This document shows, piece after piece, positions 8,489 to 16,947 of a DNA stretch of 41,505 nucleotides. The translations under genes and the position numbers were made by a program. The DNA is from Leadbetterella sp964423865 (lineage in GTDB: Bacteria > Bacteroidota > Bacteroidia > Cytophagales > Spirosomataceae). Below the pieces are notes generated by a model that made no database searches, had not been told where the DNA came from, and saw only the letters and a program-made list of their open reading frames with translations. The DNA is taken from positions 1-41,505 of the forward strand of contig CAYRGN010000031.1 of NCBI GenBank assembly GCA_964423865.1, in the 5' to 3' direction. Positions within the stretch are counted from its first letter, which is position 1; each line of letters opens with the position of its first letter.

Positions 8489-11476
8489 TTATTGTATTCT
8501 TGCCAGGTTATCCTCGTAAATCTTTTTATACCGCTCCGCAGCGGGTTTGTCGTATTGTTCCGCGGCAGAATAAAGCAGCTGAATAGTGCGCATATTGGAT
8601 TGTACCGTTTGACGGATATTGTCATCGCCCCATTGCCGGTCACCCGATCTTCGGAATTTGTCACCAAAATACTTCAGCTCTTCATCGGCTTTGGTCACAA
8701 TCTGGTCTGCCAGGGCAGTCGCTTTCTGGGTATTTCCTATTTCGTAGTAGAAAATAGGGAAATTGGTGACCAGCTGATCAAAAGGAACAGACGCATCGGG
8801 CATCAACTCCAGCACTTTATCCAATACTTCTTCGGCTTCTTTCTTGTTGCCTTCCCTTAAAAACTCGTCGGCCAGGCGAAGAAAAGAGTAGCGCGCGGTG
8901 ATAAACGGTACTCTAAACGACTCTGTGTCGTAATAGACATCGGGATTGTCCAGGTTGGTCCATTTCATTTTGGTAAAGAGATTCTCTTTCAACAGGGTAG
9001 AATTTACAAAACCGTCTTTGGCTCCTTCTATCTTGTAAGGCATCAGGCGGTACGCGTATCCCTCCAATTGCATAAACTCTTTTAACCCGACGTATTGGTT
9101 CTGGGGTAAGGTGCCGCCGAAATACACGGGACGCTGCCAGTTGTTCTGCGCGATGATGTCGAGAACGATCAGATCGTTTTTCAGGATATCCCGCTCGCCG
9201 AAGTTCCACTCGAAGCGGTCGGAGATGAGCGATTTCTGTTCTTCCCGCACAAAGGGAAGCATGGCGATTTCTTCAGCGTTCTGAGAGAAAAACAGGTTGG
9301 CTGAAGGGAGAATATTGATAATGTCTCCGTTACTCACTACCCGCTGAATGGCCGGGTCTTTCCGGCGGATCAGGTTCAGGTATTCGCGGAGGTCAATGCC
9401 TGCCTTAATCTGGGGACTTGGATTGGCCACATACGGGATATGGTCATTGATGCCCTTGTAATAATTTTCGGAACTCAGTGAGATGGGCAGGGCTTCCGAC
9501 TCGTAGGTTTTTCGTTTCATCTGGTCAATATACCAGTCGGTACCCAAGAGGCTGAGATTACATACGCGTACATCGGTTCTGAAGCCTTCCACTTCCTGTA
9601 CGTACCAGAGCGGGAAGGTGTCGTTATCTCCCCCCGTGAAAAGGATAGCGTTTTGTTCACAACTGGATAGCATATTCCGGGCAAAATCGATCTGGTGTAC
9701 CCGGCCGGTACGGTCATGGCCTTCCCAGCCTGATGCGCCCATAATGACGGGGGCGGTTAATCCGAGTAAAGTGGCTGCGCCTGCGCGGGCGGTTCCGCTT
9801 TTCAAAAATTTCAACGCGTAATGGGCGATAGCCATCACCCCCAAACCTATCCAGATGGCATAGAAATAAAAAGAACCCGCATAGATATAATCCCTTTCCC
9901 GGGGTTCTACAGGGGGTGAGTTGAGGTAGACCACCAGGGCCAGTCCTGTCAGGAAGAACATCAGGAAGGTGACTATCGCATCTTTTTCTTTCCGGAAATA
10001 GAGAAAGAGGAATCCTGCTATGCCCAGGAGGAGAGGAATCCCGAAGTAGTTGGTCCGGGCTTTATTGGCCGACAGAGAGGCGGGCAATGAGGCTTTGGAT
10101 TCGAAAATATTGGTCATGCCGGAATCCTGGATATCGGAAGAACGTCCCCAGAAATTCCACATAAAATAACGCCAGTACATGTGGCCGAACTGGTGCGAAA
10201 ACATAAACCGGAGGTTGTCGCCAAAGCTTGGTTTTTTCCCTTCCGGAAGATTTAATTTGGCACGGTAAAGGGCGATATGGCCGGGATCCTGGCTCCAGAG
10301 ACGGGGCAGTAGCATTTTGCCTTTGCTGTCCCATTCATACTCCGGGTTGTAATCGTAAATTTCGTATTTTTTCTCGCCGTGCTTGTAATTGGGTGTTCCC
10401 CGCTTGATATCGGTAAGCTGGGCTGAAAACACCGGGCCGTAAAGCAATGGACGTGAGCCGTATTGCTCCCTTTTAAGGTAAGACGTAAAGTTCAGTACGT
10501 CGCTCGGGTTGTTTTCGTTTAAGGGAGGATTAAAATTGGAACGGATCAACGCGATGGTATAGGAGGAAAAACCGATCAGGATAAAAGAGAAGGCGATCAG
10601 CACGGTATTCTGTAGGCTTTTCCCTTTCTTGTGGGTATAGTAAATGCTGTAAACAAGGCTGGCGATGAGAACAATAATAAAAAAGATCATCCCGGATCCG
10701 AAAGGCATGCCGAAACTGTTGACAAATAATTTATCAAAAGCGAAACTGATGGAAGGAATACCGGTAATGACACCCACGTTGATAATGCCCATAATGATCA
10801 TCCCCACAATAAAGGCGATAAAACCGCCTGTTAGTGTTGGTTTTTCCTGTTTCTTGAAATAATACAGAAGGGCCAGAGCGGGAATAGTGACCAGGTTCAG
10901 GAGGTGTACTCCGATGGAAACGCCTACCAGGTAGGATAAAAAGATCAGCCAACGGTTTTGAGCCGCAGGGTCTTCTATTCTTTCCCATTTGAAGGCCGCC
11001 CATACCACGATGGCGGTAAAGAAAGACGACATCCCGTACACTTCCGCTTCTACCGCTGAAAACCAGAAAGATTCGGAGAAATTATAGGCCAGTGATCCAA
11101 CCAGGGCTGCACCGAGCACCAGGAGGGTATCGGTGGTGTCGAGTTTGTTATCCGGTTTGTTGATCAGTTTTCGGGCAATCATGGAGATGGTCCAGAAAAG
11201 GAAAAGGATCGTAAACGCGCTGGCAAGCACGGAAACCATATTCACCAGGAAGGCTACCTGGGAGACGTCTGAACCGGCCAAAAGGGAAAATATCCGCCCG
11301 ATCAGCAGGAAAAAGGGAGCTCCCGCAGGGTGCGGTACCTGCAATTTGAAGGCACAGGCAATGAACTCACCGCAGTCCCAGAAACTGGCGGTAGGTTCTA
11401 CCGTCAGCGTGAAAGTAACCAGGGACACAAGAAACGCAAACCAGCCTCCCAGATTATTCAGTTTATTAAAACTCAT
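8489..11476 (-). CDS. DUF2723 (GT117-type) membrane glycosyltransferase-like protein
   Basis: This is a 995-residue protein of the DUF2723 family, annotated in databases as GT117 or protein O-mannosyltransferase-like. The N-terminal half is polytopic. It opens with the family hallmark FWDCGEFIACAFKLQVPHPAG and a following helix (about residues 33-70), where acidic residues would sit at a lipid-linked sugar donor site. More membrane segments run to about residue 575, including PPVEPRERDYIYAGS. The C-terminal ~400 residues are soluble, probably periplasmic, and end in a helical repeat-like region. The likely role is transfer of a sugar onto secreted proteins or glycans; this is inferred from family relationships. 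Confidence 0.88.
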   Translation of the reverse strand: MSFNKLNNLGGWFAFLVSLVTFTLTVEPTASFWDCGEFIACAFKLQVPHPAGAPFFLLIGRIFSLLAGSDVSQVAFLVNMVSVLASAFTILFLFWTISMIARKLINKPDNKLDTTDTLLVLGAALVGSLAYNFSESFWFSAVEAEVYGMSSFFTAIVVWAAFKWERIEDPAAQNRWLIFLSYLVGVSIGVHLLNLVTIPALALLYYFKKQEKPTLTGGFIAFIVGMIIMGIINVGVITGIPSISFAFDKLFVNSFGMPFGSGMIFFIIVLIASLVYSIYYTHKKGKSLQNTVLIAFSFILIGFSSYTIALIRSNFNPPLNENNPSDVLNFTSYLKREQYGSRPLLYGPVFSAQLTDIKRGTPNYKHGEKKYEIYDYNPEYEWDSKGKMLLPRLWSQDPGHIALYRAKLNLPEGKKPSFGDNLRFMFSHQFGHMYWRYFMWNFWGRSSDIQDSGMTNIFESKASLPASLSANKARTNYFGIPLLLGIAGFLFLYFRKEKDAIVTFLMFFLTGLALVVYLNSPPVEPRERDYIYAGSFYFYAIWIGLGVMAIAHYALKFLKSGTARAGAATLLGLTAPVIMGASGWEGHDRTGRVHQIDFARNMLSSCEQNAILFTGGDNDTFPLWYVQEVEGFRTDVRVCNLSLLGTDWYIDQMKRKTYESEALPISLSSENYYKGINDHIPYVANPSPQIKAGIDLREYLNLIRRKDPAIQRVVSNGDIINILPSANLFFSQNAEEIAMLPFVREEQKSLISDRFEWNFGERDILKNDLIVLDIIAQNNWQRPVYFGGTLPQNQYVGLKEFMQLEGYAYRLMPYKIEGAKDGFVNSTLLKENLFTKMKWTNLDNPDVYYDTESFRVPFITARYSFLRLADEFLREGNKKEAEEVLDKVLELMPDASVPFDQLVTNFPIFYYEIGNTQKATALADQIVTKADEELKYFGDKFRRSGDRQWGDDNIRQTVQSNMRTIQLLYSAAEQYDKPAAERYKKIYEDNLARIQ

Positions 11477-11560
11477 AAGTAAAATAGATTATTCGAAAGA
11501 AATTTGGACAAAATAACTAAATAGCATTCAATATATAAGAAGGCGAAATTATAAATAAAG

Positions 11561-12190
11561 TTAAATCTTCAACTGGGTACCGATATTGATGGTTTTTTCC
11601 AGCAGATCGGTGATCTTTTTGAAATCAACGGCATTTTCCACAAAGTCGAGGTGATTGACGTCGATTTCCAGGAATTTTCCATGATGATACCGGTTCGCGA
11701 AGCGCTGATACAGTTGATTAAGGCCCAGGAGGTATTCGGGATCCATGTTTTGTTCGTATTCCCGCCCTCTTTTCCGGATGCCCTTCTGAAGCCGGGGAAG
11801 GTCGGCTTTCAGGTAGATCATCAGATCAGGCGGAGTAATGGCCCGCATAATGGTGTTGAACAGGCTGCGGTAGGTGTTGAAATCTACCTCGTTCATTTGA
11901 CCGCTGTCGTAAAGATTCTGCGCAAAGATATACGCGTCTTCGTAAATGGTACGGTCCTGGATAATGGTTTTTTCCTCCTGGTCCTTTATCTTCATTACCT
12001 GTTCAAAACGGGTGTTCAGAAAAAAGATCTGGAGGTGAAAAGACCAGAGGGGCATGTTGTCATAAAAAGGGGCGAGGTAAGGATTCCCGTCTACCGCCTC
12101 ATAATAAACTTCCCATCCGTAATGTTCGGCCAACTTTTCAGCCAGCGTGGTTTTTCCCGCGCCTATGTTGCCCGTAATGGCGATATGCAT
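11561..12190 (-). CDS. Deoxynucleoside kinase (dNK family)
   Basis: This is a 209-residue kinase of the deoxyadenosine/deoxyguanosine kinase family. The P-loop GNIGAGKT is at residues 7-14. The DRTIYEDAYIFA stretch near 89-100 is the family DRS/ERS motif region. The arginine-rich LID (RKRGREYEQ) follows at about residue 144. It phosphorylates a deoxynucleoside, salvaging DNA precursors in the cytosol; base specificity cannot be read here. It is monocistronic and divergent from surE, with a TATCTTTG -7 box 21 bases upstream of the ATG. Confidence 0.92.
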   Translation of the reverse strand: MHIAITGNIGAGKTTLAEKLAEHYGWEVYYEAVDGNPYLAPFYDNMPLWSFHLQIFFLNTRFEQVMKIKDQEEKTIIQDRTIYEDAYIFAQNLYDSGQMNEVDFNTYRSLFNTIMRAITPPDLMIYLKADLPRLQKGIRKRGREYEQNMDPEYLLGLNQLYQRFANRYHHGKFLEIDVNHLDFVENAVDFKKITDLLEKTINIGTQLKI

Positions 12191-12210
12191 GTGTTCTAAT
12201 AAAAGGTGTA

Positions 12211-12218
12211 CAAAGATA
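12211..12218 (-). promoter_or_regulatory. -7 box (TATCTTTG) for the deoxynucleoside kinase gene
   Basis: The minus strand reads TATCTTTG, a full match to TAnnTTTG, 21 bases upstream of the ATG at 12190. No clear -33 element was seen. Confidence 0.5.
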
Positions 12219-12273
12219 ACTTAAGGGCGGGAAGAAATAAAAGTTTCTTTACATCAATGCAGGCAGGATTCCG

Positions 12274-12281
12274 TACTTTTG
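12274..12281 (+). promoter_or_regulatory. -7 box (TACTTTTG) for surE
   Basis: TACTTTTG matches the TAnnTTTG consensus and lies 25 bases before the surE ATG at 12307, a typical distance for a short leader. A -33 TTTG is not evident. Confidence 0.5.
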
Positions 12282-12306
12282 CTTCTAAACTACAATATAA
12301 TTCAGC

Positions 12307-13080
12307 ATGAAGCCTCTGATTTTAGTGACAAACGATGACGGAATCACCTCGAAAGGAATAAAAGTACTGATTGAAGAAATGTCGGAGTTGGGAGAAGTAT
12401 TTGTGCTTGCCCCAGACAGCCCGAATTCGGGAATGGGACACGCGATTACAGTAGCCAGTACACTGCATATTAAAAGGTCGCCTATCTTTGGTCCTATCAG
12501 TTCATTTGAGTGCTCAGGTACTCCTGCCGACTGCGTAAAACTGGCGAAGCACGAGTTTTTGAAAGGGAGAAAGATTGACTTGCTGGTGAGCGGTATTAAC
12601 CACGGCGCCAACTCCTCTATTTCGGTGATTTATTCGGGAACCATGTCGGCGGCCATAGAAGGCGCTATAGAAGGCATTCCTTCCATTGGTTTTTCACTTG
12701 ACGATTTTGACTATAACGCCGATTTTGGCCATATCCGGAAGTATGTGCGTGACATTGCCGCTTGGGTGCTGAGCGATGGACTACCGGCCGATACCGCATT
12801 GAATGTGAACTTCCCGAAAGCTTCCGGTGAGCCTATCCGGGGGGTGAAAGTGGGGCGCCAGACACGCGGCTACTGGAAAGAAGAATTCGATGCCCGGAAA
12901 GATCCTGGAGGAAGGCCTTATTACTGGATGGGCGGCCATTATGTCAATTCGGAACCGCAGGCTACGGATACCGATGTATGGGCGCTTGAAAATAATTATG
13001 TGTCCGTTTTTCCCTGTCATTTTGATCTCACGCACCACAAGGCGATCGGGGCTATAAAAGGGCTGGAGAATATTCAGTAG
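12307..13080 (+). CDS. surE: 5'/3'-nucleotidase SurE
   Basis: This 257-residue protein matches the SurE acid phosphatase family, which dephosphorylates nucleoside 5'- and 3'-monophosphates and is linked to stationary-phase survival. The metal-binding N-terminus LVTNDDGI places Asp10-Asp11 as expected. The conserved APDSPNSGMGHA segment and the SGINHGANSS loop carry the remaining metal and phosphate ligands. The AAIEGAIEGIPSIGFS stretch is also a family signature. Its length is normal. A terminator-like hairpin follows the stop codon. Confidence 0.97.
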   Translation: MKPLILVTNDDGITSKGIKVLIEEMSELGEVFVLAPDSPNSGMGHAITVASTLHIKRSPIFGPISSFECSGTPADCVKLAKHEFLKGRKIDLLVSGINHGANSSISVIYSGTMSAAIEGAIEGIPSIGFSLDDFDYNADFGHIRKYVRDIAAWVLSDGLPADTALNVNFPKASGEPIRGVKVGRQTRGYWKEEFDARKDPGGRPYYWMGGHYVNSEPQATDTDVWALENNYVSVFPCHFDLTHHKAIGAIKGLENIQ

Positions 13081-13084
13081 CTTT

Positions 13085-13125
13085 CCCGGCTGACGCAGTT
13101 GAGAAGCCGGTCAATGCCGGGTTTT
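13085..13125 (+). terminator. Candidate intrinsic terminator after surE
   Basis: CCCGGC (13085-13090) can pair with GCCGGG (13116-13121), and the second arm is followed directly by TTTT. The 25-base loop is long and contains an alternative GCCGG partner. The right arm lies inside the 3' end of the convergent Nudix gene. Confidence 0.5.
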
Positions 13126-13653
13126 AAGAATCATGGTTTTGAGAATACCGGCAATAGACAGGGAGTCGGTAATCTTATTTTCCATTACCATGCGGTAGGC
13201 TTCCCTGAGGGATAGTTTTTTTACGGTGAGATCCTCCGTTTCTTCCGGCTCGGCTTTTCCCTGGGTTAACTCTTCCGCCAGGAAAATGAAGCCCGTTTCA
13301 TTGCAAACGGAATTGGAGGTGTGAATTCGGGAAATGAGTGTCCATTTTTCAGCCTTCAGTCCGGTTTCTTCCAGTAATTCCCGTTTGGCGCAATCTAGGA
13401 TATCCTCGTCGTGTGGACACCCGCCTTCCGGAATTTCCCAGCTGTATTCATCGATAGGAAAACGGTGCTGACCTACGAGGTAGGTATTTTCATCCGCGTC
13501 AAGGGCTACCACCCCAATCGCCAGGTTTTTGAAGTTAACCTGCCCGTAAATGCCCGTACCTCCTGAAGGGGTAATGACTTCATGATGCTGCACCTCGATC
13601 CAGGGGTTTTCATAGACGGTGTGGGTGGAAAGTTTTTTCCAGTTATTCGCCAT
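13111..13653 (-). CDS. Nudix hydrolase, ADP-ribose pyrophosphatase-like
   Basis: This 180-residue protein contains a perfect Nudix box (G-x5-E-x7-REL-x-EE-x-GL), reading GGCPHDE followed by RELLEETGL. The upstream beta-rich region and the IHTSNSVCNETGFIFLAEEL stretch downstream fit the ADP-ribose/NDP-sugar pyrophosphatase branch. It hydrolyses a nucleoside diphosphate linked to another moiety; ADP-ribose is the likely substrate. I place the start at 13653 (MANNWKKL) rather than the ATG at 13683, because family members begin near here and the longer form would overlap the upstream gene's stop. Confidence 0.9.
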   Translation of the reverse strand: MANNWKKLSTHTVYENPWIEVQHHEVITPSGGTGIYGQVNFKNLAIGVVALDADENTYLVGQHRFPIDEYSWEIPEGGCPHDEDILDCAKRELLEETGLKAEKWTLISRIHTSNSVCNETGFIFLAEELTQGKAEPEETEDLTVKKLSLREAYRMVMENKITDSLSIAGILKTMILKTRH

Positions 13654-13664
13654 AAGGAGTGGTA

Positions 13665-15080
13665 TTAAAGGGTGGTGGGACAAACGTAATCCGTGAGCTT
13701 AAACGCACCAGTCTCCTGAATGGCTTTAAATCCGCCCTGGATATCCGTGACGTACTCAAAGCCACGGGCTTTCAGAATGGAAGCAAAAATCATAGACCGG
13801 TATCCTCCCGCACAATGAATGAAATAGTTTTTGTTTTTGTCCAGGTCACCGAAATGCTCATTGATAAAATCGAGGGGGAAATTCTCGACACCGGAAATGT
13901 GTTCCGCTTGGTATTCTCCGGTTTTTCGGACATCGAGGATGTCGATTTTCGGATTTTGGCGATGCAGGCCGGATAGTTCGTCTGCGGAGATGGAAACGAT
14001 ATGGTCGGTTTCTTTTCCCGCAGTTTTCCAGGCTTCGAATCCGCCTTCCAGATATCCCAGTGTATGATCATAACCTACACGGGCCAGGCGGGTTACTACT
14101 TCTTCTTCCCGGCCGGGATCGGTCACCAGCAGGATTTCCTGGCGTATATCCGTGATCAGGGCGCCCACCCAGGGGGCAAAACTGCCGTCGATACCTATAT
14201 TAATGGAGTTCGGGATAAATTCCCGGGCGAAATCCTGAGATTTACGGGTGTCGAGTATCAGGGCGCCGCTTTCGTTGGCTGCTGTTTCGAAAGCCTCCGG
14301 ACTAAGAGGCGTGGCTCCCCGGTGGAGTACGGTGTCTATGCTCTCGTATCCTTTGACGTTCATCATTACATTTTCAGGAAAGTACGCTGGGGGAGGTTGC
14401 AGGCCATCGGTTACTTCCCGTATAAATTGCGCTTGATCCATGGGCTGGAGTGCGTAATTGGTGGCTTTCTGATGCCCCAGGGAGTCAGAGGTTTCTTTGC
14501 TCATATTTTTGCCGCAGGCACTTCCTGCCCCGTGGGCCGGGTATACGGTGATATGGTCAGGAAGGGGCATTATTTTGGTACGAAGAGAATCGTATAACAT
14601 GCCCGCCAGCTTTTCCTGGGTCAGTTCGGTGGCCACTTTCTGGGCCAGGTCGGGCCTGCCCACATCGCCTATAAAAAGGGTATCTCCTGTAAATAGAGCC
14701 GTTTCTTTTCCGTTTTCGTCGATAAGCAGGTAGCAGGAACTTTCCAGGGTATGGCCCGGGGTATGAATCACCTTTATTTTTACTTTTCCAAGGGTGAAAA
14801 TCTCCCCGTCTTCCGCTATTCTCGCTTTGAAATCCGGCTGAGCGGTAGGGCCGTAGATAATTTCTGCTCCCGTTTTCCGGGCCAGATCGAGGTGGCCGCT
14901 GACAAAGTCGGCGTGAAAGTGCGTTTCAAAGACATATTGGATAGTGGCTCCGTCTTTTTCTGCCCTGCGAATGTAGGGCGCTACCTCCCGAAGCGGGTCA
15001 ATAATGGCGGCTTGTCCTTCACTGCTGATGTAATATGCGCCCTGGGCCAGGCAACCCGTATAGATTTGTTCTACTTTCAT
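13665..15080 (-). CDS. CstB-like persulfide dioxygenase-rhodanese fusion
   Basis: This is a 471-residue three-domain protein. The N-terminal metallo-beta-lactamase domain of ETHE1 (persulfide dioxygenase) type has HFHADFVSGH at 54-63, a metal His at 109 and Asp132 in TGDTLF. A middle rhodanese-like domain lacks the active Cys (its loop reads LVTDPGRE). A C-terminal rhodanese domain has the active loop HCAGGYRS with Cys423. This order, including the dead middle domain, matches CstB, which oxidises low-molecular-weight persulfide and makes thiosulfate. Its start codon shares one base with the stop codon of the TauE-like gene (TAATG), so the two are translationally coupled. Confidence 0.9.
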   Translation of the reverse strand: MKVEQIYTGCLAQGAYYISSEGQAAIIDPLREVAPYIRRAEKDGATIQYVFETHFHADFVSGHLDLARKTGAEIIYGPTAQPDFKARIAEDGEIFTLGKVKIKVIHTPGHTLESSCYLLIDENGKETALFTGDTLFIGDVGRPDLAQKVATELTQEKLAGMLYDSLRTKIMPLPDHITVYPAHGAGSACGKNMSKETSDSLGHQKATNYALQPMDQAQFIREVTDGLQPPPAYFPENVMMNVKGYESIDTVLHRGATPLSPEAFETAANESGALILDTRKSQDFAREFIPNSINIGIDGSFAPWVGALITDIRQEILLVTDPGREEEVVTRLARVGYDHTLGYLEGGFEAWKTAGKETDHIVSISADELSGLHRQNPKIDILDVRKTGEYQAEHISGVENFPLDFINEHFGDLDKNKNYFIHCAGGYRSMIFASILKARGFEYVTDIQGGFKAIQETGAFKLTDYVCPTTL

Positions 15081-15889
15081 TACAATTTTATAATCTTTAT
15101 TCCCTCATTGAGGAGGATGGCTATACCTAAAACCAAAATAATGTGGCCAAAGTTTTTTTTCAGCTTCTCTCCGTCCCATTTTTTTGAAATACGGTGTCCG
15201 ATGAATATGCCTGAAATGGCGAGAAGCGTAAGGGTAATCATGAATTTCCAGTCAATTTCGGTGCGGTGATGGGCCAGGCCGCCCAGGAAACCGATAGTGG
15301 AATTGGCGGCGATAATAATCAGGGATGTACCCACGGCGGTTTTCATGGGTAACCTGCCGAACATGATTAAGGCGGGAATAATCAGGAACCCCCCGCCAGC
15401 GCCTACCAGGCCGGTCAGTAAACCTACCAAAACTCCTTCCAGGATGATGAGGGTAATTTTATAGTCCGATTTTTTCCCCCTCGGGACTTTCACCCTTTCC
15501 CCCTTGATCATGGAGAGGGAAGCGCCAATCATAAGGGAAGAAAAAAGCAGCATGAGAAAGACCGGTTTGGTCAGTTGGAAATTCCCGATCCGTAAGATCT
15601 GTTGGGGTATAGCGGGTGAAATGAAGGCCCGCGTAAGCAGCACCGAAAAAATGGAAGGAATACCGAACCAGAGCGCTGTTTTGAGATGGACCAGCCCCTG
15701 GACATATTTCGGGATACCGCCAATGAGGCTGGTAGAACCCACAATAAACAAGGAATAGAGTGTGGCTAACACGGGATCTACCCCAAAAACATAGACCAGC
15801 AGTGGAATGGTGAGAATGGAACCTCCGCCGCCGATCATCCCCAAAGATACGCCTATGGCTATAGCAATGATGTATCCTACGATTTCCAT
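15080..15889 (-). CDS. TauE/SafE family sulfite or sulfur-anion exporter
   Basis: This is a 269-residue polytopic membrane protein of the TauE/SafE (DUF81) family. It has two repeated halves, each carrying a glycine-rich motif: GMIGGGGSILTIPLL near the N-terminus and GLVGAGGGFLIIPAL in the second half. About eight helices are expected. It likely exports sulfite or a related sulfur anion made by the coupled persulfide dioxygenase gene. The ORF is open further upstream, but the start at 15889 (MEIVGYII) begins directly with the first helix. The longer version would add about 62 non-membrane residues and overlap the divergent gene. Confidence 0.88.
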   Translation of the reverse strand: MEIVGYIIAIAIGVSLGMIGGGGSILTIPLLVYVFGVDPVLATLYSLFIVGSTSLIGGIPKYVQGLVHLKTALWFGIPSIFSVLLTRAFISPAIPQQILRIGNFQLTKPVFLMLLFSSLMIGASLSMIKGERVKVPRGKKSDYKITLIILEGVLVGLLTGLVGAGGGFLIIPALIMFGRLPMKTAVGTSLIIIAANSTIGFLGGLAHHRTEIDWKFMITLTLLAISGIFIGHRISKKWDGEKLKKNFGHIILVLGIAILLNEGIKIIKL

Positions 15890-15917
15890 GGCGATGAGGG
15901 TAATAAAAAAGATGACA

Positions 15918-15933
15918 GGCCCGCCGGCGGGCC
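15918..15933. promoter_or_regulatory. Perfect 16-bp all-G/C palindrome upstream of tauE-cstB
   Basis: GGCCCGCCGGCGGGCC is a perfect palindrome made only of G and C. It lies 28 bases upstream of the preferred tauE start, between the divergent tauE and ppx genes. It could be a regulator operator or form a stem in the 5' leader. The role is inferred from position and symmetry only. Confidence 0.5.
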
Positions 15934-15994
15934 ATAAAATAGGAAATTCATGTCTTATTCGATGGTGTTGTGCCGCAGATGCGCTTTTATGCGT

Positions 15995-16002
15995 TACTTT
16001 TG
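15995..16002 (+). promoter_or_regulatory. -7 box (TACTTTTG) for the ppx-NFACT unit
   Basis: TACTTTTG fits TAnnTTTG and ends 36 bases before the ATG at 16039. A TTG at 15968-15970 is slightly too far upstream to be a good -33 element. Confidence 0.45.
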
Positions 16003-16038
16003 GCAATGCAAATATATACATAATCAACGAAAGGAAAT

Positions 16039-16947
16039 ATGATTTCGGGCATAGTGGATCTGGGAACCAACACATTTCACCTCTTAATTTTTGACGACGG
16101 TCAGGTTTTGTTTAAGCAGTCTCTTGCCACCAAAATGGGGATGGGAGGCATTAACCGCGGGCTGATTACTCAGGAAGGAATAGAAAGAAGCGTGGCGGTA
16201 CTCCGGATTTTCCGGCAAAAACTGGATGAATTTAACGTGCAGGATGAAAACGTTTTTGCCTTTGGTACCTCGGCGTTACGGTCGGCGGCTAACAGGGAGG
16301 AAGTACTGGCCCGCTTCAGGGAGGAAACGGGGATTTCGGTCCGGGTGATAGACGGCGAGCAAGAAGCGTCTCTGATTTACGCGGGTGTAAAACAGGCTGT
16401 GCGGATAGAAGAGCCTTCCATGATTGTGGATATCGGAGGAGGGAGCGTGGAGTTTATTATCTGTGATGCAGATAAGGTGTTGTGGATGCGGAGTTTTGAA
16501 ATCGGCGGACAAAGGCTGCTGGAACGGTTTATCAAGAAAGATCCGCTACCGGCGTCGGAAACAGACAAAATGGAGCAATATTTCAGAGAGGTGTTGCTTC
16601 CGTTAACAAACGCTATTCACCAGTACCGGCCTGTGGTGCTGGTGGGGTCCAGCGGTAGTTTTGATACTTTAAACGACATGTATTATTGCCGTACAACCGG
16701 TGACTTCCCACCGGAAGAAGTGCCAGGCTTTGACTATCCCCTGGAAGAATTTGGCGGGGCTTACGAACAATTGGTGTTTAGTACCCGGGAAGAGAGAATG
16801 CAGATTCCGGGCATGAAGGAGTTGCGCGTAGACATGATTGTAGGGGCAATGGTATTGATTAAGTTTCTCTTGCAGGCTTTTGGAATAAAAAAGATCAAAA
16901 TTTCCAATTATGCGCTGAAAGAAGGCGCTATGAGTTATGCACAATAA
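16039..16947 (+). CDS. Ppx/GppA-family phosphatase (exopolyphosphatase-like)
   Basis: This 302-residue protein has the ASKHA-fold Ppx/GppA signature: DLGTNTFHLLIF near residue 6, GTSALRSAANRE near 75, and VDIGGGSVEFI near 131. Together these form the phosphate-binding loops. It has only the catalytic two-domain core and lacks the C-terminal HD-like domain of E. coli Ppx, as is usual for short Bacteroidota homologues. It hydrolyses polyphosphate and/or pppGpp; the choice cannot be made from sequence. Its last 11 bases overlap the following NFACT gene, so the two are probably co-expressed. Confidence 0.9.
   Translation: MISGIVDLGTNTFHLLIFDDGQVLFKQSLATKMGMGGINRGLITQEGIERSVAVLRIFRQKLDEFNVQDENVFAFGTSALRSAANREEVLARFREETGISVRVIDGEQEASLIYAGVKQAVRIEEPSMIVDIGGGSVEFIICDADKVLWMRSFEIGGQRLLERFIKKDPLPASETDKMEQYFREVLLPLTNAIHQYRPVVLVGSSGSFDTLNDMYYCRTTGDFPPEEVPGFDYPLEEFGGAYEQLVFSTREERMQIPGMKELRVDMIVGAMVLIKFLLQAFGIKKIKISNYALKEGAMSYAQ

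Noticed and set aside
15890..16075. Upstream extension of the TauE-like gene
   Set aside because: The extra 62 residues overlap the divergent ppx start and promoter and do not look like a TauE N-terminus; the start at 15889 begins directly with helix 1.
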